A DNA stretch of 64,000 bases from Rachicladosporium sp. CCFEE 5018. Lineage: Eukaryota; Ascomycota; Dothideomycetes; Cladosporiales; Cladosporiaceae. Position 1 is the stretch's first letter, and each line of letters starts with the position of its first letter. The notes beneath the pieces are model-generated. The model was not told where the DNA came from and searched no databases. It worked only from the letters and a program-made list of their open reading frames with translations. Below are positions 43,037 through 52,689 of the stretch, one piece after another. The DNA lies in assembly GCA_002077045.2 (NCBI GenBank), contig KZ111178.1, positions 62,001 through 126,000 on the forward strand, given 5' to 3'. Position numbers and translations under genes: made by a program.

Positions 43037-43780
43037 CCCAGTCGGCGTAAGGACGCATCTCAGGCAAGGACGCTGACTAGCCGAGGCCACCACTTTACAC
43101 AATACGAGGAAGAAGCCACTCCAGTCCTACGCCTGGTCGGCTTAGCTCGTGATTTCACTCTGGAGGCTGGCACTGGTGACGGCAATCAGCTGTCACGCTA
43201 CGATCCTTCCAGAGTCACTCGCGTGATTGGCATTGAACCCAACGGTATCCTCCTTACACGCGTCAGAGAGAGACTTGCATCACATGCCGAGCTGGCAAGC
43301 AAGTACACTCCAATCCAAGCCGCTCTGGAGAACACCGCTGAATTGAATGCATTGGGCATCGTAGACGGTAGCGTAGACACTATCATGTGCATGCAGGTGC
43401 TATGTTCAGTGCAAGACTGCCAAATCGCTGCGGCGACTATGCACAACCTGCTGAAGCCTGGTGGGCAGCTTCTGTTCTGGGAGCACTGCGTGAGCGTGAA
43501 CGCTCCGACCGCTTCGGTTCAACGTAGGCGTCTCTGCTGCTGTTTTGCGGCCTCGCTGACCACCACAGAACTGTGGAATCTGATATGGTCGCCTATGGTC
43601 GGCGGGTGCCATCTTGGCTGCAATATCGAGCAGGCCATCAATAACGCTGGATCCTGGACCATAGATGAACTTGGTTACGATAGCCAGGGACCATACGACC
43701 TCATGCCACGTCTCTGGGGTCGCTTCACGAAGACTGCCACGTCAGAAGTCGCAAGCACTCCCGTACATCTATCGACGTGA
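43037..43780 (+). CDS. METTL7-like SAM-dependent methyltransferase, 5' end unresolved
   Basis: The frame is open from 43037 (after a TGA) to the stop at 43780, 247 codons, with no in-frame ATG before the conserved part. HHFTQYEEEATPVLRLVGLA leads into the SAM-binding motif I LEAGTGDGNQL, then RVIGIEPN (acidic end of strand 2), DGSVDTIMCMQVLCSVQD (motif II/III) and LLKPGGQLLFWEHC, typical of the methyltransferase 11/METTL7 group. The C-terminus TTELWNLIWSPMVGGCHLGC also fits that family. Motif I has EAG where EVG/ELG is usual. A 5' exon with the start is probably upstream, or the gene is truncated; no Cys-rich or membrane N-terminus is seen. Substrate unknown. Confidence 0.6.
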   Translation, partial: PSRRKDASQARTLTSRGHHFTQYEEEATPVLRLVGLARDFTLEAGTGDGNQLSRYDPSRVTRVIGIEPNGILLTRVRERLASHAELASKYTPIQAALENTAELNALGIVDGSVDTIMCMQVLCSVQDCQIAAATMHNLLKPGGQLLFWEHCVSVNAPTASVQRRRLCCCFAASLTTTELWNLIWSPMVGGCHLGCNIEQAINNAGSWTIDELGYDSQGPYDLMPRLWGRFTKTATSEVASTPVHLST

Positions 43781-44220
43781 TCACGGCGTTCAGAACCCCA
43801 CCGCACCTCACTGGTACAAAACAGTCCGACACCAACATAACTTTACTCACAGCCTTTTCCCCAGAATTTTGACGTCTGTCATAGTTACTATGCAATAACT
43901 CACAGCAATGCAAGGGAGAATCCAGACATTTGGTGGTCTGAGAAACTCACCCACAACGGCGGGCTGCACTACAAGTTTCTGCGTAGAGAGGCACTATTTG
44001 CCGTCAAAGTCGAGGTATGTCGAGCGCACCTTCCTTCACTAATCCACTTTCATGTTTACCACGTCTTGTTGCTTCCACAACACCACAATAACACGATTTC
44101 TTCGCTTTCTCATTATGATGTTCCATCACTCGTACAGTACCTTATTTGGACGTGGCCATTTCGGTCAGCATCAATTGGACCGCAGCTACAATTCAGCAAT
44201 CAGCATTAGCACGGCTTTGT
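43781..44220. other. Intergenic stretch
   Basis: About 440 bases, A/T-richer than the surroundings, e.g. the cataactttactcac and ttttccccagaattttgacg segments. No gene seen; upstream exons of the next gene are possible. Confidence 0.3.
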
Positions 44221-45171
44221 ATGGCTGGATCAACTTCACCAACGGGCCGAGGTCATCGCACAATCAAGAAATCAAAGAAGGCACTGGAGGCTGGTGGTCT
44301 CATTCCCGGCATCGACAATGCCACAAACTTCGACGAATCTCCTTCCTCCGTCCAAGCAAACGCCGCAACGCCTTCAGATCTATTACACCGCCCCGCCACA
44401 GCAACGAACATGAAAGATCAGGACACACGCATCATGTCTCTCGGTCCACACTACCTCAAGGTTTACGAATGGGAGAGCCCGATTCCGACCGACTTCCTCA
44501 ACCTCACCGATACGCGAAAGCAATGGAAAGCCAGTATGGACCAGCAGCAAGGCGCTTCCGACCCAGATGAGGAGCTCGATGAGTGGACAGAGGTGTCAGG
44601 TCGGGGGGCAGATTACCAGGCTCTCTTTCCTAACATGTTGCTCCGCTTCTCCATCGCTCGCACTTTCATCAGTCGGGCGAAGCGGGCCTTTCGCGCAGGG
44701 AGAACATGGCAAGAGTTCGAGGTGGAGGAGCTGGCCATAGATCCCCAGGCGAAGGCGAAGGCCACTAAGAAGCCTGAGGTGCGGGCGCTCGAATTGCGGG
44801 AATGCTTGAACAATAAGCTCAGGCTGAGCGTCTTCGATGAGGTGAAGGTGCGACTTTGCAACGAGATTTGGCTGCAAGCATACCCTGCGCCTGCGGTAGA
44901 GGTCGAGATCGGTGACAAGGCGCTGAAGCAGAAAGACAGCTTCATCGATGAAGAGGCCGCTGGTCGAGCTAAGGGTAAAGGAAAGGGGAAGGCACAGGCA
45001 TTGGCACCTATGGGCGTGGCGCCAAGCAATCCTTGTGACCGGGAGGTGCCGGAGGGACCGCAGAGCGCGCCGATGAAGGCTACGGCCATGAATATGAGTA
45101 GACATGTGGTTAAGGGGGAGAACGGGTATCCTGAGCTGTTTGTGAGCGATGATGAAGGTGAGGAGATCTGA
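44221..45171 (+). CDS. Hypothetical protein, probably lineage-specific
   Basis: Continuous frame, 316 aa from the ATG at 44221; the frame is open 25 codons further upstream without ATG, so a 5' exon is possible. I do not recognise the family. The centre has a folded-looking block: SLGPHYLKVYEWESPIPTDF, YQALFPNMLLRFSIARTFIS, RAKRAFRAGRTWQEFEVEEL and ECLNNKLRLSVFDEVKVRLC. The C-terminal part is Lys/Gly/Ala-rich (AKGKGKGKAQALAPMG) and the end is acidic (VSDDEGEEI). Codon use and the lack of stops support a real gene. The N-terminal part is Ser/Thr/Ala-rich and basic. No signal peptide or membrane helix is seen. Function unknown. Confidence 0.55.
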   Translation: MAGSTSPTGRGHRTIKKSKKALEAGGLIPGIDNATNFDESPSSVQANAATPSDLLHRPATATNMKDQDTRIMSLGPHYLKVYEWESPIPTDFLNLTDTRKQWKASMDQQQGASDPDEELDEWTEVSGRGADYQALFPNMLLRFSIARTFISRAKRAFRAGRTWQEFEVEELAIDPQAKAKATKKPEVRALELRECLNNKLRLSVFDEVKVRLCNEIWLQAYPAPAVEVEIGDKALKQKDSFIDEEAAGRAKGKGKGKAQALAPMGVAPSNPCDREVPEGPQSAPMKATAMNMSRHVVKGENGYPELFVSDDEGEEI

Positions 45172-45486
45172 GGAAGTTTAGTGTGGCGCCGTCCGGGAGT
45201 GGAGACTCTGGATTACTGGCAAAGGCGATTAAGTCTAACAATCGCTGTCATTGTCGCCATCACTCACTTGTTATCCTTTCCGGCCTCTACTGAAGACTTG
45301 GCATACCCAGGAATCGAGGCTTCACTCTAACAAGTATATACAGAAGCATGTGATGACACGAGTTTGTCACGCCCATGCGGTGGCCGGCTGTGCCATGTCT
45401 AGTTCGGTCACACATCTATCGGCGAGGCCCAGCTGACCCTCGTCTTCTCTGCTCGAGGCATCGACGCTCTTTCGCGTCGCGTAGCG
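45172..45486. other. Intergenic stretch
   Basis: About 315 bases; nothing recognised. Confidence 0.3.
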
Positions 45487-46209
45487 ATGGCAGACCAGGA
45501 ACCGAGCAGGGAGGGTAGGAAGTTAGTCCGAGCTCGGGGTGTCAGAATGTTAGATTGTAGGAGTGACACAATTGCGCAGGCTCGACTTCACCGATACGAT
45601 CACCGTCATTGTTGGTAATCGATACAGCTCTTCGCAACCTGAGAAGTTCAGACCACCCGCGGACATCTTCAAATCTGCGATCAAGATGCACGAGAGCTAC
45701 AACCGCTGCGCAACGAGCTCAAGCTGCCGTTGGACGAGGCTGTGGCGTTCAGGACATATCTACAATACCTGGACAACGGAGTCCTCGATCTGGTCTTGCC
45801 GCCCACAGCCACCGATGGAGCAACTGCGCGCCTTTATACCCACATCCACGCACTAGCAATACGATTGAAAGATCGGGAGACCGCAAACCACGTCGCCGAC
45901 AATCTCTTCGGATACCTTGCCAGTCGGTTGCCACGCCCGACTGCGGGTGCCTTGCATTCCATCGTAGCCAATACAGAGGAGGATACTGGCCTCTTCAGAC
46001 TGTGCATGGACTACTTCGTGCATTACCCAACCCTGCTCAAGGTCTTCGCTCCTGGTCAGCCAGGTATCAAGGACACGGTCGAGTGCTATGCCAAGGACCT
46101 AGTGGACGAAGGTCTGGATCTCATGAAAAGTATCATGCTACAAGGCCCAGCGGCGCGGCCAAAGTGCTACTATCACGAGCATGGTCACTCCCATCCAGTG
46201 TGTCCATAG
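45487..46209 (+). CDS. BTB/POZ-like protein with apparent frameshift
   Basis: Tentative model: exon 1 45487-45514 (MADQEPSREG), a 46-nt intron 45515-45560, then exon 2 from 45561. The frame reads LDFTDTITVIVGNRYSSSQP and PADIFKSAIKMHESYN, similar to the first strands and helix of a BTB domain. At ~45705 the similarity passes to another frame, which continues LRNELKLPLDEAVAFRTYLQ, YLDNGVLDLVLPP, LYTHIHALAIRLKDRETANH and VADNLFGYLASRL, the usual BTB order (dimer helix, then the long 'lability/position' helices). One base appears to be missing; there is no intron space. Fungal BTB proteins of this kind are numerous and mostly of unknown function; some are Cul3 adaptors. Confidence in the BTB assignment is moderate, in the exact model low. 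Confidence 0.5.
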
Positions 46210-46267
46210 CTTTAGGCCTGCTCGACTTGGTTCGTGGGCAGTACGGAGGACGTGACCTGTTGGAAGA

Positions 46268-46861
46268 CTACTGATATAGAATCCGCTCCACTTCCTCAGC
46301 AATGGCCAGACTGCTCGTCAGCCCCGGACTCTCAATCCCCAAAAGATTGATAAAACCCTCGAAGCCCTCCTCCTTCTTAATATAGAAGTCCTGAAACCCC
46401 TTCCCACTTGCGACAGCTCCCAGCCTCCCGAGCTTCGGCCGTATACCGGCATAATCCAAGGCAACAGCATCAACATCAATCCCCGGCAGGTACTTCTGGA
46501 TATCCTCCAGCGCAGCCTTGAACCTCTCGGCATTGGGCGTGGGTGCCAGATCAGTCGGACTGTCGACCCACTCCACATCCGGACCAAAGCGCACACGATC
46601 AGCCATATCGACCGTCAGGTGGGTGCCTAGTCCCCCATGACCCGGTACAGGCGCGGGATACACCAGCGTGGAAGGTTTGGGAAAGCTCTTCGAGTAGCTA
46701 AAGTACGATCCCTTGGCATAGAATGGCGTCCGATGCCGATCAGCAGGTAGAATCATATTGTTAATCGCACACGCATAATTTCCAGCACTATTCACAATCG
46801 TCTCAGCCGTGATGAACGATCCGTCCTCATCGGCGCTATAGTTCGGTGTCTGAGGTGTGGG
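46268..46861 (-). CDS. L-2-hydroxyglutarate dehydrogenase, C-terminal part (cut by gap)
   Basis: The frame entering from the N gap reads 197 codons to the stop at 46268. It carries the C-terminal half of the FAD-dependent L-2-hydroxyglutarate dehydrogenase family: VNSAGNYA (FAD-binding GxxxxA region), YPAPVPGHGGLGTHLTVDM, RVRFGPDVEWVDSPTDL, YLPGIDVDAVALDYAGIRPK and INLLGIESPGLTSSLAIAEE. The enzyme oxidises L-2-hydroxyglutarate to 2-oxoglutarate in mitochondria (metabolite repair). The N-terminal dinucleotide-binding GxGxxG part is missing and must lie in the gap at 46862-46961. It is unrelated to the CSF1 sequence on the other side of the gap, although the two happen to be in frame across it. 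Confidence 0.88.
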   Translation of the reverse strand, partial: PTPQTPNYSADEDGSFITAETIVNSAGNYACAINNMILPADRHRTPFYAKGSYFSYSKSFPKPSTLVYPAPVPGHGGLGTHLTVDMADRVRFGPDVEWVDSPTDLAPTPNAERFKAALEDIQKYLPGIDVDAVALDYAGIRPKLGRLGAVASGKGFQDFYIKKEEGFEGFINLLGIESPGLTSSLAIAEEVERILYQ

Positions 46862-46961
46862 NNNNNNNNNNNNNNNNNNNNNNNNNNNNNNNNNNNNNNN
46901 NNNNNNNNNNNNNNNNNNNNNNNNNNNNNNNNNNNNNNNNNNNNNNNNNNNNNNNNNNNNN
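46862..46961. other. Assembly gap of exactly 100 N
   Basis: A run of 100 N, the conventional placeholder for a gap of unknown size. Both flanking minus-strand genes are cut by it. From family lengths, more than 1,000 codons of CSF1 and some 200-250 codons of the dehydrogenase are missing, so several kilobases are absent. Confidence 0.97.
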
Positions 46962-49900
46962 GCGAGATTGAGCTCTTCGACTAGCACCCAGCTCGCCTCG
47001 GCCCCTTCACCAACGGCCAGGCGGAGTGACTCGGAATCCAGCGTGATGGCTGTCGGCGCCACAGCAGACATCTCGGGAGCTTTCTCGTCAGGCCCGAAGA
47101 GAGTCTTGAAGACCGTCGTCTGGCTAATATTTGGCACATCCCAGTTGCGACGCTGTGCCCAATTGTCAAGTATGTATTGTGGCGCTTGTGGCGCGACGAC
47201 TATGTCGTCAGGTCGAAGTTGGTTTTCGAGGCTTCGGACGATCTCTCTAGGCATGCATTGCAGTGCATGGCGGAAGCGAGCGAGTATCTTCCAAGACTCC
47301 TGGTTGCGGAAGTGATCCTTGTATGCTCTGAGGATGTACACCATTCGAGACATAAAGATGGGATCACCAATATGCTCATCGTGCAGCGTTATCGTGTAGA
47401 GTAGCAATTTGAGTCGCGCCTGTGCTACCGCACCCACCCTCTCCAACGTAGCCTGCATATCGAGCACCAGAGGAGCAATGCGCTGAGCCAGAGACGCTAG
47501 GTAGACTGCCTTCGAAGCACTCATTAGTAATGCAACATCTTTGACACTGCAGTGTAGAGTTCGTGATGCCGACATAGCGACCCACATGGTCAAATCATCC
47601 ACGCTTAGAGCCAGCGCGCAGTCGTCGGGCATGAACCCAGATTGAGCATGAACTGCCGCTTTCAGTGACGCGAGAGTAGCGTGAACGGCATGCACTGGAG
47701 TACCTACGCCGGACGCAGGCAACGTCTTCTGACGGAACATGAAGGCCAAGGATTGTAACGAGAGGTCTGCATTGTCATGCTGCTGCTCTTCATCATTTGG
47801 ATGTCGCACGCGCAATGTTCCAGAATGCAGATCGAGCTTCACCTCAACGATAGCTCCTTTCGGAAGGCGTGCTTGCTGGAGTCCTGCTATCGTGCCCATC
47901 GCACTGATCTGGAAGTCATCCAGTACATCATCAGGTCGTCGAGGTTGTACTATGCGCACCAGATCTGCAGCTACCTGGGCGACGCCGGGCTCGATATAGA
48001 CTCTGATCCCAGGCACGACCTTGATCAATATCGAGGTATGGCTAAAGTTCTCATCGCCGTCCGAATCTTCTATGATGTCTGGCAGAACTGTGTCAGGAAC
48101 ATCGTCCGGACTTTCCGAGGCGAATGTGGGGACATCGCGCTCATCTGGAATCAGCGAATGGAGTGGAAAGTAGGGTTGAGCAAAGGTGCTAGCAGACGCC
48201 AAAGTTGCCGGCGCGATGCCAATCTTGCCGCGTGCTTGAACCTCAAATCGAGCATCGTTACTTCTCGATGTTCTTTCACCGCTGAACCTCGAGCTACTAT
48301 TCTGGCGTATTGAGGCCGCTAACGACGACGACGAAGCCTTCGAGCGCAGCCCCTTGGCGACCACTGACGATTGCCCTGATCTTACGGAATGCGGTCTTGA
48401 TGATCTTTGATCGGGATTGCGCAGAGGAGCAGGATAGAAGGGATAGGGCATGTACGCTGGATCCGCGTTTGCGCCCAGCGGCATCCCACAGCTTCCTCCA
48501 GCAGCGGCGGAGCCCGAGTGTAACAAGAATGGCACGCGATGAGTGCGACTGTCCTGCTCGCGAACGTAGCTTTTCTGTTTGGCGGTCTCGGCACTAAAGT
48601 GGAGTTTGCGCCCGACTACATGAAGTAGTACGCTCGTTTGAAAGAAAGCATATGTTCTGGCCGGCTCCTTGTAATTACTGTGTGCACGATGCCGGGCGAG
48701 AGTCGAAGAGTCGACGCAAGCGAGAGCGAGATTCGGTACCTCGACTGTGACACGCTGTGAGAATACTTCATCGGCCGAATCGTTGAACTTGACGATGACA
48801 GGGTCTGTTGAAGCAATGATTGCATTGGCTCCGACGTGCAAGCCTACGCGAATGATGTCCGTCTTGAGCTGCAGAAAAGTGGCGTCAAACACCATGATTG
48901 GTGCCTCCAGCGGCAGTGCGTTCTCACGGTCGGAAAAGGCGAAAGTGAAGGCTTTCGCCGCCAGCGCCGCGTCATGCACAAAGCTCTCGCAGCATTCTCC
49001 AAGTATAGCTCCGACGTCGACATACCATGTCGCCATGTAGGCAGGCTCGGTTGGTGGCAGTCCGAATGCTCTGTGACCATCGAGGTCCACATGCTTGATG
49101 AAGAGTTGAGTGTTGGATCGATCGCTGGTCGGTGATTGAGCATCTCCTACTGTCGATGCTTGCAGCACGCTGATGGGCGAGAAATTGATGGCAAGGTCCA
49201 TATAATAACTTGCAACACGAAGGTCAATGGCGCCGTGTTGCAGCTCGACGCTGATGAAGTCTGCAGCTGTATAAAGACTGGTTGGAAAGAGGACTTTAGC
49301 ATCTTCGGCTGCAATACACAGTATGACATCCATCTCTTTGCCTAGCTGTGGCTTCGGTAGACTGGCAGTCGCTTTGTTAGCTTCGTTGGCGTTGTCACCA
49401 GCATCCTGGAACTCCTCGAGAGTCTTGAAGTGTACGTAATCACCAAAGTAATTTTCCTTAACATTGATGAGGAGCCGCACAAGGTAACCGTGAGCTTTCA
49501 TGGAGAGTCCGTACCCGACTAGGTCCATGCGGAGCACATCGACTAAGCCGGGCGAAGACTCAGCGTTAGCACAGAAAGACCCTTTCAGGGTGAGCTTCGG
49601 AAGCTCAGCGACTTGCTTGTCTGTCAGAAAGGTATTGATTGTGTTTCTTGAAGAATTGAGTAATCGCGTTCGCATGTCCTGCGACAGTACGTCGAATGTA
49701 ATGTTCGACTGCTTCGGTCGATATAGTTCGAGTGGTATCTCGAGAACTGCATGTAATGACTTGCCCTCGAGTGTCAGGAAGTCGTTCTTGTCGAAGTCCG
49801 CCGGCTCGTTGACGATGTTGGCATCGTTAGTGTTGAGATACATGCACCATTCCCGGAAATGCAGATCCATCCCATACTTGAATGGTACGAATGTGTAGAA

Positions 49901-52021
49901 GTCAGCAGGAGGACCAGATGACCAGTCATTGACGAGATCCTGTATGAGGAACATGTGGTCGCGAAGTATGAAGAGCTCAAGCTTGTCGCATACAATCTTG
50001 AACGGCCAGTCTCGCAGAGCTCGCCACTCTCTGGCATACGAAAGATCCGCATCCATCGTCAAGGCTCCTGCACGCCACAACAGGCCGTGGTTCACGCTGC
50101 TGGTGATCTCGGTGCCCTTCACGTCCAAGGCTAGGTCACTGCGGTAGCCATCATGTCGCGAGAACATGTCCATGGTGTAGTTCACGGTCGAGTCAGCTTT
50201 CACGGTGACATCGAGCCAGGCATATGGTCTTGCGTCGATCGCCGGTCCTTTTTTGCCCTTCTGCCGTCGGCGATGGCGATGCTTTCGCGGCCTGTGCTTG
50301 CCATCGACAACCTCTGCTTCCGTGAATGCCTCTGTACCACTGCCGCCAGTCTTGCCTCGCCACTTAAAGTCTTTGGAGGACTCTCGAGTAGGGATTCGAA
50401 GCGTGACATCCTGCTCCACCGACACGAAGATCTTGAAGACTGTACAGATACGAGTTTCGCCAGGCTTTAGTCTTGGGTACGGCGTTGCGTCTACATACGA
50501 TGCTGGAAAGAAAGCATGCTGCAGGTTGATACGCTGTCTGTCAGCCCATGGTCCGTAAACGATAGATCCGCCATGGACGGCGAAGTCAAGTCCATAGGCA
50601 GGGGGGGCTGAGCCATTGATGTCATCACTTTGGTTCGAGGCAGACTGTTCATTAGCAGTTCCCTGATCCGTTGGTACAGCACCTGGTATGTCCCAGTAGA
50701 ATCGCATGTCTACTTGAGGACAGTCCACAAGTGTTGAAGCCTTCGCATACTCGACACTTTGCCATACTTCCGCGCCGTTTATCTCGCTATCGTCCAGATA
50801 TCGCAGTAAGCCGTGCCACTGGGCTTCGCCAGGAACTGCCTGGTGTCCATTTGTCTTTACCGGTTTCTCACCGCCGTGCCTCGTCGACATGTTGCGGACT
50901 GACCCCCCACTCGATCGCCGCCATACAAATGCTGCCTTGAAGTTGTCTATGAAACCCTGTAGCTTCCGCAGCACATTGCTAGCCAAGGAATGTTCCGCAT
51001 CTCTCTCGCCTTCCCTCTCGCGTAAGATGCGCTGTGCAGCATCTAGTTGAGTCTCTTTGAAGTCTCTATTCGGCTTCATCGACACGTTGACGTTCTTGAA
51101 TTGAAAGTTGAACAGAAGCTTGAACAAGTCAAGGGTGCCGGCGGCGCCCGCATCCACGGTTCCAGAAGCGCTGTCAAGCTTTGCAACCACAACACTGGTA
51201 GTGGTGGAATTACCGACCGCGGCAGCAGCCTTCTTGCACTCAATTAAAATCGGGAACACTCGCAGGGACGAAGGAATCTGCGGTGAAGAACGCTCGGATG
51301 ACTGCTCTCCTGTGCGAGCTGTGGTGATCGGCGTGAGGTCCGGCGTGGGATCACTCTTCGCTGCTCCATCCATCGAGTCTGACGGAGTCCACTGTTTCTC
51401 GGTCTTCTCATGTGATCCTCGCGCCTTACACTCACTTTCTGTGTGCTTCGCCACGGCCTCCATAATCCCATCGTAGGCCGGACTACGGTTGTAGAGGAAA
51501 GCCTCCACGCCTGAAACCTTCACAGAGATTCGACATGGCAACTCCTTCTTCCGTTTACCACCCGCCTCTGCGTTGCCCACGCTTCTACTCCTTGGCTTGC
51601 TGCCGCCCTCTGCACTGCTCTCACTCTTGGCCCTGCTCCCACTGGCACTCCTGGAACGCTGCTTGAGCGGATCTTCACTGGAGTTCTGGAAGATCTCGGC
51701 CTCTTGCACCGCTCTCAACCAGTATCGCCACGTGATGTGACCATCATGGACAAGCACAGTCTCGTTATGTGCATGGTAGCGAATGCTTTTGAAGAACAGT
51801 CTCCCGCCAAGTAGACTGATCTGAAGCGCAGATATATCGATGTACGCTCGGTACTTGTGCCATGTCCATGCTCGTATCCCGTATGAAAGTACAGTGGCGA
51901 ACAGGCGATTGAAGTAGAAAAGGAAGAACAAGGCCAGTACCGCGGATACGAGCAAGTCAACCTGGAAGATCCAGTTGAAGCCTCCTGTTGGGCCTAGAGG
52001 CTGCGCTATCAAGTCCGCCAT
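46962..52021 (-). CDS. CSF1: CSF1, bridge-like lipid transfer protein, N-terminal part (cut by gap)
   Basis: From the ATG at 52021, about 1,686 codons run to the N gap. The start GFNWIFQVDLLVSAVLALFF gives one membrane helix, followed by LFYFNRLFATVLSYGIRAWT and YRAYIDISALQISLLGGRLF, SIRYHAHNETVLVHDGHITW, the conserved Csf1/BLTP1 N-terminus (chorein-like). Csf1 is an ER-anchored tube-like protein carrying lipids between membranes and was found in yeast through cold-sensitive fermentation. Family members have ~3,000 aa, so the C-terminal ~40 percent is missing. A Ser/Arg-rich disordered insertion lies at ~95-150 and another near 1,280-1,340. No intron is needed over 5 kb. The apparent 1,921-aa ORF across the gap is artificial. 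Confidence 0.9.
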
Positions 52022-52689
52022 GTCGTACGGCAATCCAATGCCGCAGACTACAGGCGATACTCATGCTGCCCAAGACGTGACAACAATGTAGTCAAGCTCC
52101 CGAGGAGCTGTTCCTCGAGTGCATTCACTTGTCCGCGCGTGCGAGTGACAAAAAAAGCGGCCCTAAGCCATTGGGAGGCTTCGCGATTTCTCCCAATTGC
52201 AATTGGAGTACGACTGGTCCCAGTCAAGGTCGGTGCGTCAGACATGAGCGATGTCTTATCTGACTTCTCATCAAGAAGTGCTGACAAGCATGACCATCTG
52301 TAGCGTCGAGAAGCAATCCCATATGGTCGACTACATGTCGTTCTCTTCTTTTGTCAACTGTCAACATAAGGTTCAAGCCTGCGTGCGGCTCGGCGGGGCG
52401 ATCGATCTGCCGCGTGAGCTTCGTTCGCGTGAAACATTTGTTCGATCATCAAGCTTGAACTTGTATTGACCTCCGAGGATCGAGAACGCCCCGTGCCTTG
52501 ACAGACACAGCCCACATAAATAGCCTCGCTTGGACTGCTGGACGAAGACATATCCGAGTTTCATGTCAAAGCCAGTTGTAGCCAGGCTCTCACAGGAGCA
52601 GCAGAACGGCAACGCACTCCCGCAGTCGCATCGATAGCAGCACTACCCTGCTCCCAGGGATCTGGGAAGGCAGAGTGGCACCCATCAAG
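52022..52689. promoter_or_regulatory. Divergent intergenic region CSF1-RNA-binding protein
   Basis: About 670 bases between the two start codons. It includes an A-run and inverted caattgcaattg-like motif near 52194-52206 (cccaattgcaattgg). Short frames only; bidirectional promoter by layout. Confidence 0.4.

Noticed and set aside
42792..43076. Upstream exon of the methyltransferase
   Set aside because: The sequence lacks family similarity and no donor/acceptor pair joins it in frame to the conserved domain.
46268..52033. One giant 1,921-aa protein
   Set aside because: The frame passes through 100 N; the two halves belong to different families (CSF1 and L-2-hydroxyglutarate dehydrogenase).
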